64,000 bases of DNA from Aliikangiella sp965214955 (GTDB taxonomy: Bacteria; Pseudomonadota; Gammaproteobacteria; Enterobacterales; Kangiellaceae), in NCBI GenBank assembly GCA_965214955.1, contig CBDCCU010000015.1, forward strand, positions 26,342 to 90,341. The letters run 5' to 3'. Below the pieces are notes generated by a model. That model did no database searches, was not told the DNA's origin, and was given only the letters and a program-made list of their open reading frames with translations. Both the position numbers and the translations under genes were made by a program. Below are positions 51,644 to 60,468 of the stretch, in pieces (positions within the stretch are counted from its first letter, which is position 1; each line of letters begins with the position of its first letter).

Positions 51644-53005
51644 ATGAAAAAAATATTTATAATACTCTCAGCGATACTTTCAATCGGAACTTCTCAAGCC
51701 GCTCCAGAGCTAAAAGGAAAAATAAAGCTTTCAATTCAAGAGGGAACTATTGATGCAGATTTTCAGCTCAATAATATTCCACGCATAAAAGATTATCTTA
51801 TTTTATTAAATGCGGGGTTTAATATTCAGTATTTTAGAAATAGTGAAGATAGTTATAATTTTGCCTATCGAAAAGAGTATAACAGCCATTATTCTTATGA
51901 GAGCTTTGGATATTATTTTCCTGATAATACGGGAAAAGCTAAATTTCTGCCTGCAAATCTTCAGTTTAAATATACGGGAAAATTTCCTGTTGTTAACGGA
52001 TTAACTAAAGCTAGTGATACTGGTGACTGGAAAGGTAATATTGCTTTTAACGGAAAAACCATTCGAGCAGATGGGTTACAAACTGCTTGGTATCCTATTT
52101 TATACGATCTTAAAAAAGATAAAAAATATGAGTCAGTTTCTTACGATATCGAAGTTATTTGTGACGATTGCAAGTCTATTCATGTTAATGGTAGTAACCC
52201 TGTTTATTCGCAAAGCGCAAAATTTAAAAGAGTTAACCCTGTTCAATTAACTTTATTTGCGGGTGATTATAAAATTGATAAATACAAAGGTAACTATTAC
52301 TTAAATACGGGCTTATCTAATGAGCGTATGAATCAATTTGGGGCGTTAACCGCTTCTTTTATTGCATACTATGAAAGGAAATTACCAATTCCTTATGGCG
52401 AAGATATTGTTTATATCAATACCACCCCTATTACTAAGAATAATGCATGGCTTTTTGTTTCTTTTCCTTCTATTTTTAATATTAGCCATGATGGAGTAGA
52501 AGATTTATTTGATGAAAATAAGTCAGAATGGTTTAAAACTTTTATTGCTCATGAGATAGCACATTACTATTTTGGTACATTTAAGAAATTCAACTCTGAA
52601 TTAGGTGATGCATTAAGTGAGTCTTTTTCTGAGTATTTATCTTTAAAACTAACAGAGAATATAATTAGCGACAAAATATTCAATGATAATATCAAGAAAA
52701 AAGTTAAATCTTTAAAAGATAAAGAAATATTACCAATCAAAAAGATAGGCAAGCCTTCTGACTATAGGGATCGTAATCTTTATGTTTATAACTACTTGCC
52801 TATTGTTTGGATTGAGCTAGAAAAAGAAATTGGCGAAGAAAAGATGTGGCAATGGATAAATTTGTTGCTTACTACCGATACAAATAAAACAAACTATACC
52901 TTTTTAATTAATACTCTTGCTGAAGTTGTGAAAAATAAAGAGCAGTTATTGAATATTGAACTTCGATATTTTAAGAGTAATGATTTTTTAGAGACTAATA
53001 AATAG
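51644..53005 (+). CDS. secreted M1-like zinc metallopeptidase
   Basis: A signal peptide (MKKIFIILSAILSIGTSQA) precedes a beta-rich N-terminal half and a gluzincin catalytic region. The zinc motif is H303-E-I-A-H307 and the third ligand E326 sits exactly 18 residues on (SELGDALSESFSEYLSL), as in M1 aminopeptidases (HELAH...NEGFAEY). At 453 residues it is much shorter than typical M1 enzymes. Substrate unknown; it is likely periplasmic. Confidence 0.75.
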   Translation: MKKIFIILSAILSIGTSQAAPELKGKIKLSIQEGTIDADFQLNNIPRIKDYLILLNAGFNIQYFRNSEDSYNFAYRKEYNSHYSYESFGYYFPDNTGKAKFLPANLQFKYTGKFPVVNGLTKASDTGDWKGNIAFNGKTIRADGLQTAWYPILYDLKKDKKYESVSYDIEVICDDCKSIHVNGSNPVYSQSAKFKRVNPVQLTLFAGDYKIDKYKGNYYLNTGLSNERMNQFGALTASFIAYYERKLPIPYGEDIVYINTTPITKNNAWLFVSFPSIFNISHDGVEDLFDENKSEWFKTFIAHEIAHYYFGTFKKFNSELGDALSESFSEYLSLKLTENIISDKIFNDNIKKKVKSLKDKEILPIKKIGKPSDYRDRNLYVYNYLPIVWIELEKEIGEEKMWQWINLLLTTDTNKTNYTFLINTLAEVVKNKEQLLNIELRYFKSNDFLETNK

Positions 53006-53035
53006 ATAACTCATTTGTATTTTAAATATTGCTAT

Positions 53036-53194
53036 TGTAATCCCCCCGAAAAACCAAAGAAGTTATAAGTAGAAAATTCCGTTAAACTAAAACGAAGGAG
53101 TTTTTACATGCGACAATCAAAATACAGTGACAGCCAAATTATGGCGATCTTAAAGCAAGCCGAAAAAGGGGTAGGTGCCCCAGAGCTTTCTTAA
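53036..53194 (+). mobile_element. remnant of an IS3-family element (left end and start of orfA)
   Basis: TGTAATCCCCCCGAAAAACC looks like the left end of an IS3-type element, followed by a ribosome binding site (GAAGGAG) and an ATG at 53108. The frame encodes MRQSKYSDSQIMAILKQAEK and GVGAPELS before a stop at 53194, matching the start of IS3 OrfA transposases (helix-turn-helix). About 28 of ~90 codons remain; orfB and the right end are missing. Confidence 0.75.
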
Positions 53195-53250
53195 TTGATA
53201 GCGACGGCAAAAAGGAAATAGTTTTTGTTGTAAAAAGAGTATTTATCAAT

Positions 53251-53286
53251 CGTTTAGCTAAGTCACATCAATTACTTAGCTAAACG
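53251..53286 (-). terminator. hairpin downstream of the beta-barrel gene
   Basis: CGTTTAGCTAAGT and ACTTAGCTAAACG form a perfect 13-bp stem with a ten-base loop, 34 bp past the minus-strand stop at 53320. The T tract is weak. Confidence 0.55.
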
Positions 53287-53319
53287 GGAAAGTGTATTAG
53301 GTAGCCATTTAAAATTGAC

Positions 53320-53877
53320 TTAAAAGCGGTATTCTATTCCGGCATTACTAAAGTTGACATCAATATCGCCCATATTTATTTTTTGCAATTCTATATTGGC
53401 AGAAAAGTTTTGAGAAAAGTTTACACGCCAGCCAAAAGAAAGCGTATGTCCGCTACCGCTATCTTCTGTGATCACCGTGTTATCAAGTTGTATTTCTGTA
53501 TCGTAGCTATTGATCCCTAAGCCAAGATAAAGGTCGTGTTTTTGATTGAGAGAAAAATTCCATAATGCATTAAGCGATAAACTGTTAAACTTGAGTTCTT
53601 CATCGGGCAAATTATCATCGATAACATCACCGTTTTCATCAACTTCAACAATGCTTGAGCTATCACCTGTTTGATAAGCCAATTTTAAGTCTATGTTTTT
53701 CCAAAGTTGAGTACGATAACTAAGCGTGATATTAGTGGTTGTATCAACATCGTCAGATAATGATTCATAATCGGCATCGCCTAATCCTAAGCCAATACCA
53801 ATACTTGAATTACTTGCATTTTGGGCGGCACAGTTTAAAGAAAGACTTGCCATTAAAAAAATAAAAAGTGGTTTCAT
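53320..53877 (-). CDS. outer-membrane beta-barrel protein (OmpA/OmpW-like size)
   Basis: A signal peptide (LFIFLMASLSLNCAA) is followed by alternating amphipathic strands (SIGIGLGLGDADYES, ITLSYRTQLWKNIDLKLAYQ, LYLGLGINSYDTEIQLD) and a C-terminal aromatic residue (GIEYRF), the insertion signal of outer-membrane barrels. About eight strands are expected from 185 residues. Acidic loops; role unknown. It lies downstream of the RstBA-like system on the same strand and might be one of its targets. Confidence 0.82.
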   Translation of the reverse strand: MKPLFIFLMASLSLNCAAQNASNSSIGIGLGLGDADYESLSDDVDTTTNITLSYRTQLWKNIDLKLAYQTGDSSSIVEVDENGDVIDDNLPDEELKFNSLSLNALWNFSLNQKHDLYLGLGINSYDTEIQLDNTVITEDSGSGHTLSFGWRVNFSQNFSANIELQKINMGDIDVNFSNAGIEYRF

Positions 53878-53989
53878 TATTAAATACCTATTAGTTTGTA
53901 AACTTGAACAATAGGTATGTTAATAGAGGCAATGGATAATGTATGTGGCACTAATGTAGCGCTTTGTGACGCTCTGTGACAGCCTAGTT

Positions 53990-54031
53990 TTCTAACTTCT
54001 AAGAACTAGAAACTAGAAACTAGGAGCTAAT
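53990..54031 (-). repeat. degenerate heptamer array over the stop codon of the sensor kinase
   Basis: Six successive 7-base units all have CTA at positions 3-5 (for example AACTAGA twice); on the minus strand each reads as a TAG. The kinase's stop (54020-54022) is one of them. Confidence 0.7.
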
Positions 54032-55609
54032 ACCAGGCCATATCAGCTCAAATTTTGCACCACCTAATTCGCTTTGACTTAAAGTTACTGTGCCTTTATG
54101 CGCCTCAATTATTTGTTTTACAATGGCTAATCCTAGTCCGTGACCATGGGTTAGATCTCGTTGTTGATTATTAGCTTGTGCAAAGGGCTGAAATATTTGT
54201 TGCCAGTATTTTTTATCAATTCCTATGCCGTCATCTTCAATAATGAGTTGGTATTTATTTGGCGAATTGTTAAAGGTGATTTTAATTTGTGATTTGGCAT
54301 ACCGACTTGCATTAGAGACTAAATTATTTAACGCTCTAATCATTGCTGTTTGATCAACCATTAAAGAGAGTTCCTTTAAGTCTTGGCTGATATTAAGCGC
54401 AATGTTTAAATGTTTGTTTTCATGTGAGATTAATGCAACTTCACTTTCAATTTTAGACGCAAGTTGGCTATGGCTAATATTGATAGCATGGTGTTTTCTG
54501 CTATAGCGAGATAATACTAATGTTTGATTTATTAGATGGTCGAGATCATTAATACTTTGATCAACACTTTGTTGATAACGCTCTTTTTCTGAACTTGAAA
54601 GATTTTCATCGTTTAACATCTCAAAAGCAAAACGCAAGCGATAAAGCGGCGTTCTTAAGTCGTGAGCGATTGCGTTAGTTAAGCTTTTTTGTCCTTGAAT
54701 TAATGATTCAATTTGTTTTGCCATTAAATTAAATGAACCGCCCATTCTGGCAATAACAGAGGTTTTTGATAATTGAGCTCTTAGTTTTAAGTCACCATCA
54801 CCAAAGGTTTTTGCGGTGTCGGCTAATTGATTAAGATCGCTCCAGAGCGGCTTAACCCACATAAACATGCCTGTTGAAATAACGACAATAAACATTAATA
54901 AAATTAAGATTATCAATAGTGGGCTAACTGAGCTAATAGGAATGGCTTTGGCAACCAAAATTTGTTGGCTATTGGTTATTTGGCTATAAAAGGTGACTTC
55001 ATTCTTTTCTGATAATGTCCAAATTAGCTCGCCATTTTGCAGTTGATGAAATTGCTCTGGTTGTATTTTTAACTGACTTTCCGTTAAAAATGATAATTTA
55101 TAGTTAAAGTGCGAAGCCATGTTATCAACAAGCGATTGCCAGTTCTCTTGAGGCTGATTGTTAAGCTGCTGCTTAATTAAATAAAATGTTCCCTTACTTG
55201 CGCGAAGTAATTCTTCATCTTGCGATAAATCTAAAGCAAGCTTAATGGCATGATCAGAGTTGAATAGTCTTTTTAATAATGCCTCGGGTTCAGCATTAAT
55301 AAAAACAAATTCCCCCTTATTTAGCTTGCTTAATTGAGACTGAGATAAAGAGAGTGTTTGAATTGAGTTAAGCGATAGATCATAACCAAAGTTTTGTGAA
55401 ATTTTAGCCATTTCATTTTGCCAGTTTTTACTGGACACTTTTTCTAATTGTTTTTCAATTAAATAAAATGTGCCGCTATAAGCATTTACAAAGCGGGTTT
55501 TTTCGGCATATTCATTAAATAAAGTAATTGGGCTATAAGGATTAGGAAAAATTAAGAAAAATAATGGAATAAAAACAACTAACCATAACTTAAAGAATGC
55601 CTTAAACAT
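54020..55609 (-). CDS. RstB-like sensor histidine kinase with duplicated sensor unit
   Basis: Membrane segments at about 8-24 and 229-252 enclose a periplasmic domain; then come HAMP, HisKA with H316 (NAIAHDLRTPLYRLRFAFEM) and an ATPase domain (ALNNLVSNASRYAKS, IEDDGIGIDKKYW, GHGLGLAIVKQIIEAHKG). The dimerisation motif matches RstB. The periplasmic part holds two similar units (residues ~45-103 and ~139-197), both starting GTFYLI and containing (N)W at the same spacing, where E. coli RstB has one. At 529 residues it is about 100 longer than RstB. The regulator gene lies 22 bp upstream. Confidence 0.92.
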   Translation of the reverse strand: MFKAFFKLWLVVFIPLFFLIFPNPYSPITLFNEYAEKTRFVNAYSGTFYLIEKQLEKVSSKNWQNEMAKISQNFGYDLSLNSIQTLSLSQSQLSKLNKGEFVFINAEPEALLKRLFNSDHAIKLALDLSQDEELLRASKGTFYLIKQQLNNQPQENWQSLVDNMASHFNYKLSFLTESQLKIQPEQFHQLQNGELIWTLSEKNEVTFYSQITNSQQILVAKAIPISSVSPLLIILILLMFIVVISTGMFMWVKPLWSDLNQLADTAKTFGDGDLKLRAQLSKTSVIARMGGSFNLMAKQIESLIQGQKSLTNAIAHDLRTPLYRLRFAFEMLNDENLSSSEKERYQQSVDQSINDLDHLINQTLVLSRYSRKHHAINISHSQLASKIESEVALISHENKHLNIALNISQDLKELSLMVDQTAMIRALNNLVSNASRYAKSQIKITFNNSPNKYQLIIEDDGIGIDKKYWQQIFQPFAQANNQQRDLTHGHGLGLAIVKQIIEAHKGTVTLSQSELGGAKFELIWPGISS

Positions 55610-55631
55610 ATTAGTTTCTCTTAAAGTGCTG

Positions 55632-56345
55632 TTATAAACAAAGTTGGTAACCTTTACCGCGTATCGTTTTGATAATTTCTGGTTGATTAGACTTATCGCC
55701 TAACTTTCGTCTTAATCTTGAAATGCGTCTATCAATTGAACGGTCGAGACCATCATATTCGTATCCTCTAATTTGTTGCACTATTTTATCGCGCGAAACG
55801 GGCTCGCCAGGAGATTGAGCTAATAGGTAAAGCAATTCGAACTCAGCGGTGGTTAAATCGATGAGAATATTGTTAAGGGTGACGCTTCTATTCGATAAAT
55901 GAATGGCAAGCTGTCCGACTTTAATTTCATCTTGCTTAATTTGAACAGTTGAATGTTGTAATGGTGCGCGCCTTAATAGGGCACGGATTCTCGAAAGTAG
56001 TAAACGTGGCTGAACTTGTTTAACAATGTAGTCGTCAGCACCTAGTTCTAACCCCATCATTTGATCGATATCATCATCAAGAGCGGTTTGCATTAAAATT
56101 AATCCTTTATATTGCTCTCTAACTTGCTTGCAAACTGCCATTCCGCTTTGTCCGGGCAACATAATATCGAGGATCACAATATCGGGATTGTGGTTAATAA
56201 TTTGACTAACAGCTTCAATACCATTGCTAACAATGGTTACAGCAAAATTGTGCTTACTTAAAAATTCACTAATAAGCTGGGCTAGTGGCGCATCATCTTC
56301 TACCAGTAATAATTTAATGGGGCAATCGTTTGGGTTCATATTCAT
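55632..56345 (-). CDS. RstA-like OmpR-family response regulator
   Basis: Receiver domain with phospho-acceptor D60 (VILDIMLPGQSG) and a C-terminal winged helix (LTTAEFELLYLLAQSPGEPV, GLDRSIDRRISRLRRKLGD). RstA-like features include LGADDYIV followed by Q-x-Q-PRLLLSRIRALLRR. At the usual K-P motif the sequence is K109-Q110, an unusual replacement of the cis-proline. It sits directly upstream of its sensor kinase. Confidence 0.93.
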   Translation of the reverse strand: MNMNPNDCPIKLLLVEDDAPLAQLISEFLSKHNFAVTIVSNGIEAVSQIINHNPDIVILDIMLPGQSGMAVCKQVREQYKGLILMQTALDDDIDQMMGLELGADDYIVKQVQPRLLLSRIRALLRRAPLQHSTVQIKQDEIKVGQLAIHLSNRSVTLNNILIDLTTAEFELLYLLAQSPGEPVSRDKIVQQIRGYEYDGLDRSIDRRISRLRRKLGDKSNQPEIIKTIRGKGYQLCL

Positions 56346-56537
56346 TAAATGTGGTTGGTCAATTTTTTAATTATACAGGTTATCTGTTGAGTAGGTTGTG
56401 ACTGATTGTGACAGGGGGATGAGAAAGTTTTATCAAAGGGGAAAAAATGAAGCAACCACTGGGGCTTTGAGGAGCTGTTATCAGTGGCGCTTCGAAACCG
56501 CTAAACTTCTAGCGGTTTAACAGGAAAGGGTTAGGTT
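56346..56537. other. intergenic region upstream of the response regulator
   Basis: No gene. It contains GTGACTGATTGTGACAGGGG near 56397, and an AGCGGTTT/AAACCGCT inverted repeat near 56495-56520, which could be a terminator for the repeat-protein gene read on the minus strand. Confidence 0.3.
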
Positions 56538-56600
56538 TTAATAGTTAATAGTTAATAGTTAATAGTTAATAGTTAATAGTTAATAGTTAATAGTTAAGAA
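56538..56600 (+). repeat. perfect heptamer array (TTAATAG, 8 copies plus a variant) at a gene end
   Basis: Eight perfect copies of TTAATAG (56538-56593) are followed by TTAAGAA, whose first three bases are the reverse of the TAA stop of the minus-strand gene. Both strands of the array carry stops in all three frames. Confidence 0.92.
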
Positions 56601-57754
56601 CCGGTATTTTCTTGTTTGGGTGGTTCAATTTTTTTCATATTGGCATCATAGATTGTTCTACCCGATGCGAGACGTTCGCCTTCTTTATAGTTATATTCAA
56701 GAGCGGCTCCACCACCTAATTGCGGGGAATTAACGAGGTTTTTATTTTCATCAAAAAACTTAATCCAAGTTCTTTTTAATCCATCTTTACTGTATTCAAT
56801 TTGTGCGTTGGATAAAAACTTTTTGTCTTCACCAAATGATGTCACTGAAACTTGATTACCAAATTTGTCATAGCTATTCAGCGCTAAACTGTGTCCCCAT
56901 GAAAATAGTTTTGGTGCGCCATTAACATCAAAACCACGAATACCAATTTTGTTACCATAGTTATCATAAAGGTGCTCGCCAATATGAACCATAGGACGGT
57001 TTCCATTGACTGGTTTGTGATCTTTATCGAATACCTGCCAGCGCTGAAAATTACCATTTAGATCGTAATAAATGCGATCAATGCCTGCACCCGAATCATT
57101 ATTGGTTGGCTCGCCTTCTAAGCCATAGTTATACATAAACATTAATTTACCTTCGTTGTCGTAGTGCAGTCGGGTTTCAAAAAACTTAAACTCTGGTCGA
57201 ATACTCACCATTTTTTTATCGAGCCCAAAGCGTTTTTCAATGATTAAACCTTTTTCATCGACCGACCAAGTATAGTGATGAGCGCCCCAAGCATTTTGGC
57301 TGGGTTTTCCTTCTTTGTCAGTAAAGGTGAGTGAGGTACGCATGCCGTCGGTTAGTTGATATTCGGCGCTATAAACTTTACCGTGCGCTTCAACTTGCTC
57401 ATTTAAAATATTGAAGTAACGATGAGTTTCTTTGTTTTTGCCATATTCAATGGTTACTTTGGGGGCAAACCAAATAAAGCTATCCCAGTTTCCGTTGTTG
57501 CTAATAACTTTATCGCCAATCATATGGGCAATGCTGATTACTCGACCTTGCTTGTCATAGTCAAAGCGATAGTGAGCCACCTTATTGGCCTGTTTTTTAT
57601 CAATTGGATAAATACCTTTATAAGGCGCAAAAGGTGACTCACGGAACATGATATGGCGAAAAAACTCGCTTTTGCTTGCGGCAAATACGCTATTTGCATT
57701 AGTTAAAATAAACAGTGATAAAACTAAAACTGTTTTTGATAGGCTTTTTATCAT
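56594..57754 (-). CDS. secreted repeat protein with YD/RHS-like short motifs
   Basis: A signal peptide (TVLVLSLFILTNANSVFA) precedes ~360 residues with recurring short beta-hairpin motifs of the kind RFDYDKQGRVISI, HYDNEGKLMFMYN, YYDLNGNFQRWQVFD, LYDNYGNKIGIRGFD and SYDKFGNQVSVTSFG, spaced 25-45 residues apart. These resemble the YD repeats of RHS-type proteins, but the protein is far too short for an RHS toxin. Function unknown. Its stop lies at the edge of a heptamer array. Confidence 0.75.
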   Translation of the reverse strand: MIKSLSKTVLVLSLFILTNANSVFAASKSEFFRHIMFRESPFAPYKGIYPIDKKQANKVAHYRFDYDKQGRVISIAHMIGDKVISNNGNWDSFIWFAPKVTIEYGKNKETHRYFNILNEQVEAHGKVYSAEYQLTDGMRTSLTFTDKEGKPSQNAWGAHHYTWSVDEKGLIIEKRFGLDKKMVSIRPEFKFFETRLHYDNEGKLMFMYNYGLEGEPTNNDSGAGIDRIYYDLNGNFQRWQVFDKDHKPVNGNRPMVHIGEHLYDNYGNKIGIRGFDVNGAPKLFSWGHSLALNSYDKFGNQVSVTSFGEDKKFLSNAQIEYSKDGLKRTWIKFFDENKNLVNSPQLGGGAALEYNYKEGERLASGRTIYDANMKKIEPPKQENTGS

Positions 57755-57923
57755 GGATAGCTCCCTCTTAATTGAGTATTAATTTGCGCTAAATATGTCA
57801 GTTTTTAGCCGTGATAAGGTTAAAATGGATAGAAATTAACGGGATGTGTGGAAATATTTCATATAATTTAGATTAGAAAGAAGTACTCCGTTTTAATTAA
57901 TCGAAACGTAAAAGAGAGCCTAA

Positions 57924-59111
57924 ATGCAGTTTAGCTTGTTAAGCATTGTTTACTTAATCGCTTTTTCCCACGCGCTTTTAGTGGCTGTGGTTTTAATGAA
58001 AAAAAGTCAAAAAAATCAACCTGGAATATTGCTGGCCATAATGGTGTTGTTTTTTGGTTATAAATTGCTAGAAGGCGGTATTCAATATTCTGAGCTTTAT
58101 AAAGCGCTACCACATTTGCTCGACTGGCTACCTGGTGTGGTGCTGTTTATGGGACCCATTTTTTATGCTTATGTTTGCCGTATGTCGGGTGACAAAGTAT
58201 GGTCAATTAAGCAGTGGTTTTTACATTTATTGCCTGCATTTATTATGGCCTGCTGGTTTTCGCCTCAGCTTTTTGTTTCGGCAGCGTTAAAAATTCAGTC
58301 AATTGAGTATTATCAAGCGCGGCAAGGACCTTCTCAAATTCCCTTAATTTATATTTTGTTGCTGGTAAGCTGGAAAATTCATTTAGCCACTTATTTAGGG
58401 CTTGCATGGAAAAAGCTTATTCAAATTGAATCACATTCAATTCAGCAGTTTTCTGATGATTCCGTTTTTGCTATCGGCTGGCAAAAAAGGCTGTGCTTAA
58501 TGTTAATGGCTTTAGAGCTTTTGTGGATTGTTTTATTTGTGAGCGAACAAATGCTGGGGTTAGTCGCTCTCGATTATGTGAGTAAAGTTTGGTTACTTTT
58601 TATGGCATCTATTATTTTAGTGATGGGTTACTGGGGATTGCAACACCCTGATTTAGTTGTTCAGCCAATTAAAGATACCGATAACTCCAAATTAATTGAA
58701 GCAGAAAATGTTCAACCGATTAACTCTCAGCAAGAATTAAATGAAAACAAAAAGTCAGCATCACTTGTTGATGAAGTGACGGCAAAATCCATTGCGAAAG
58801 AAATTGAGCAGCAAATGGTTGAGCATCAGCTTTATTTAAAGCTGGGATTAAAGCTAACCGAGTTATCAAGTAGTTTAGGTTTGCGCAATCATATTGTCTC
58901 TGAAGTGATTAACCAAACTATGCAAACCAGTTTTTTTCATTTAATCAATGGCTATCGAGTCGCTCATGCTAAACAATTACTTCAAGATCCCAATCAGTTT
59001 AGAACCTTAGAGCAAATATCAATTGAAAGCGGGTTTAACAATAGAGTTACTTTTAATAAAGCATTTAAAACCGAAGAAGGTATGACACCCTCGGAATATC
59101 GGAAAACTTAG
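57924..59111 (+). CDS. membrane-bound AraC-family transcriptional regulator
   Basis: About seven N-terminal membrane helices (residues ~5-245) are followed by a linker and a C-terminal AraC DNA-binding domain (KLTELSSSLGLRNHIVSEVI, then ISIESGFNNRVTFNKAFKTE and GMTPSEYRK). Such 7TM-AraC proteins sense a signal in or at the inner membrane and act on DNA while anchored. A good ribosome binding site (AGAGAG) precedes the ATG. The gene regulated is unknown; the divergent secreted repeat-protein gene is a candidate. Confidence 0.92.
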   Translation: MQFSLLSIVYLIAFSHALLVAVVLMKKSQKNQPGILLAIMVLFFGYKLLEGGIQYSELYKALPHLLDWLPGVVLFMGPIFYAYVCRMSGDKVWSIKQWFLHLLPAFIMACWFSPQLFVSAALKIQSIEYYQARQGPSQIPLIYILLLVSWKIHLATYLGLAWKKLIQIESHSIQQFSDDSVFAIGWQKRLCLMLMALELLWIVLFVSEQMLGLVALDYVSKVWLLFMASIILVMGYWGLQHPDLVVQPIKDTDNSKLIEAENVQPINSQQELNENKKSASLVDEVTAKSIAKEIEQQMVEHQLYLKLGLKLTELSSSLGLRNHIVSEVINQTMQTSFFHLINGYRVAHAKQLLQDPNQFRTLEQISIESGFNNRVTFNKAFKTEEGMTPSEYRKT

Positions 59112-59160
59112 CGGATGGCTAGTTAGTTAATGTCGAATAGCCTAGCTTTGTCCAAAACAA

Positions 59161-59187
59161 AAAAGCCTCGAATTATCGAGGCTTTTT
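59161..59187. terminator. bidirectional terminator between the AraC gene and sucB
   Basis: AAAAGCCTCGA pairs with TCGAGGCTTTT around a four-base loop; A runs on one side and T runs on the other serve both convergent genes. Confidence 0.92.
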
Positions 59188-59210
59188 ATTAAGAGTTCTT
59201 ATTATTGCAC

Positions 59211-60410
59211 TTACAATCCAAGCAGTAATCTTTCTGGCTCTTCGAGTAGATCTTTAATGGTGACCAAAAATCCAACCGCTTCTTTACCGTCAATTAAACG
59301 ATGATCATAAGATAAGGCTAAGTACATCATGGGTAGAATTTTTACTTCGCCATTTACCGCCATTGGGCGTTCTTGAATTTTATGCATACCTAAAATGGCC
59401 GTTTGTGGCGGGTTAACTATTGGGGTTGAAATTAATGAGCCAAATACACCGCCATTTGATACGGTGAAGGTTCCACCGGTCATTTCGTCAATGGATAATT
59501 TACCGTCGCGGGCTTTTTCGCCATAGCTTCGAATGCCGCCTTCAATATCGGCTAGGCTCATATCATCAACGTTTCTTAATACGGGAACAACCAGTCCGCG
59601 TGGTGATGAAACTGCAACCCCAACATCTTGATAGCTGTGATAAATAATATCGTTGCCGTCAATTGAAGCGTTAACCGCAGGAAATCTTTTTAGTGCTTCT
59701 ACCGAGGCACGCACAAAGAAAGACATAAAGCCTAGGCGAGTGTCGTGACGTTTTTCGAATTCGTCTTTATACTTTTTCCGCAAGTTCATTACTGGCGCCA
59801 TGTTCACTTCATTAAAAGTGGTTAGCATTGCCATGTTTTGCTGGGCTTCTACTAAGCGATCAGCAATTTTTGCGCGCAGTCGTGTCATTGGTTCGCGTCT
59901 TTCGTATCTTTCGCCATGTTGAATAGGAGCAGCTTGCGGTGTTTGGGTTTGTGCCGCAGGTTTGGCTTTTTGATTACGGTTTTCTAAATAGGCTTGAACG
60001 TCTTCTTTTAAAATGCGCCCATTTTTGCCTGTGCCTTCAATCAGTGATGGGTCAATTTCATACTCACCCACTAGTTTTCTAACCGCAGGGCTTAATACTT
60101 GATCGCTGTCTTCTTTAACTTCCGCTTGCTCATTTGCAGAACTTTCGGTGGCGGCGGGTGCGCTCGATGAAGCGCCTGCTTCAAATTGACCAATAAGTTC
60201 GTCACTTAATACCACTTCGCCTTCGTCTTTGATTATTTTGCTAAGTACGCCATCTTCGGGTGCGACTACTTCAATAACCACTTTATCGGTTTCAATATCA
60301 ACAATTAGCTCGTCTCTTTCAAAAGATTCGCCAGCTTTTTTATGCCAAGTTGCTACCGTGCCATCAGCAACCGATTCTGGAAAAGTAGGGGCTTTAATTT
60401 CGTTAGCCAT
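59211..60410 (-). CDS. sucB: 2-oxoglutarate dehydrogenase E2, dihydrolipoyl succinyltransferase
   Basis: Lipoyl domain with the lipoylated lysine in ELIVDIETDKVVIEVVAPED, an E1/E3-binding domain (LSPAVRKLVGEYEIDPSLIE) and the catalytic acyltransferase domain ending in the active-site ALSYDHRLIDGKEAVGFL. At 399 residues it is full length with one lipoyl domain. It follows sucA by 58 bp; lpd and sucCD are not in the window. Confidence 0.97.
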   Translation of the reverse strand: MANEIKAPTFPESVADGTVATWHKKAGESFERDELIVDIETDKVVIEVVAPEDGVLSKIIKDEGEVVLSDELIGQFEAGASSSAPAATESSANEQAEVKEDSDQVLSPAVRKLVGEYEIDPSLIEGTGKNGRILKEDVQAYLENRNQKAKPAAQTQTPQAAPIQHGERYERREPMTRLRAKIADRLVEAQQNMAMLTTFNEVNMAPVMNLRKKYKDEFEKRHDTRLGFMSFFVRASVEALKRFPAVNASIDGNDIIYHSYQDVGVAVSSPRGLVVPVLRNVDDMSLADIEGGIRSYGEKARDGKLSIDEMTGGTFTVSNGGVFGSLISTPIVNPPQTAILGMHKIQERPMAVNGEVKILPMMYLALSYDHRLIDGKEAVGFLVTIKDLLEEPERLLLGL

Positions 60411-60468
60411 GATTGTTCCTATAAGTTTTAAATTTCAATAATTTGTTTCGTTACTATTTGCAAAATTG

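Noticed and set aside
53195..53290. Continuation of a coding sequence after the IS3 relic (LIDSDGKKEIVFVV...)
   Set aside because: About 30 codons with no start or ribosome binding site, ending in the terminator-like hairpin; could be a gene remnant but cannot be assigned.
56538..56600. CRISPR-like or VNTR-type array
   Set aside because: Units are 7 bases with no spacers, and no cas gene is near; it is a simple tandem repeat.
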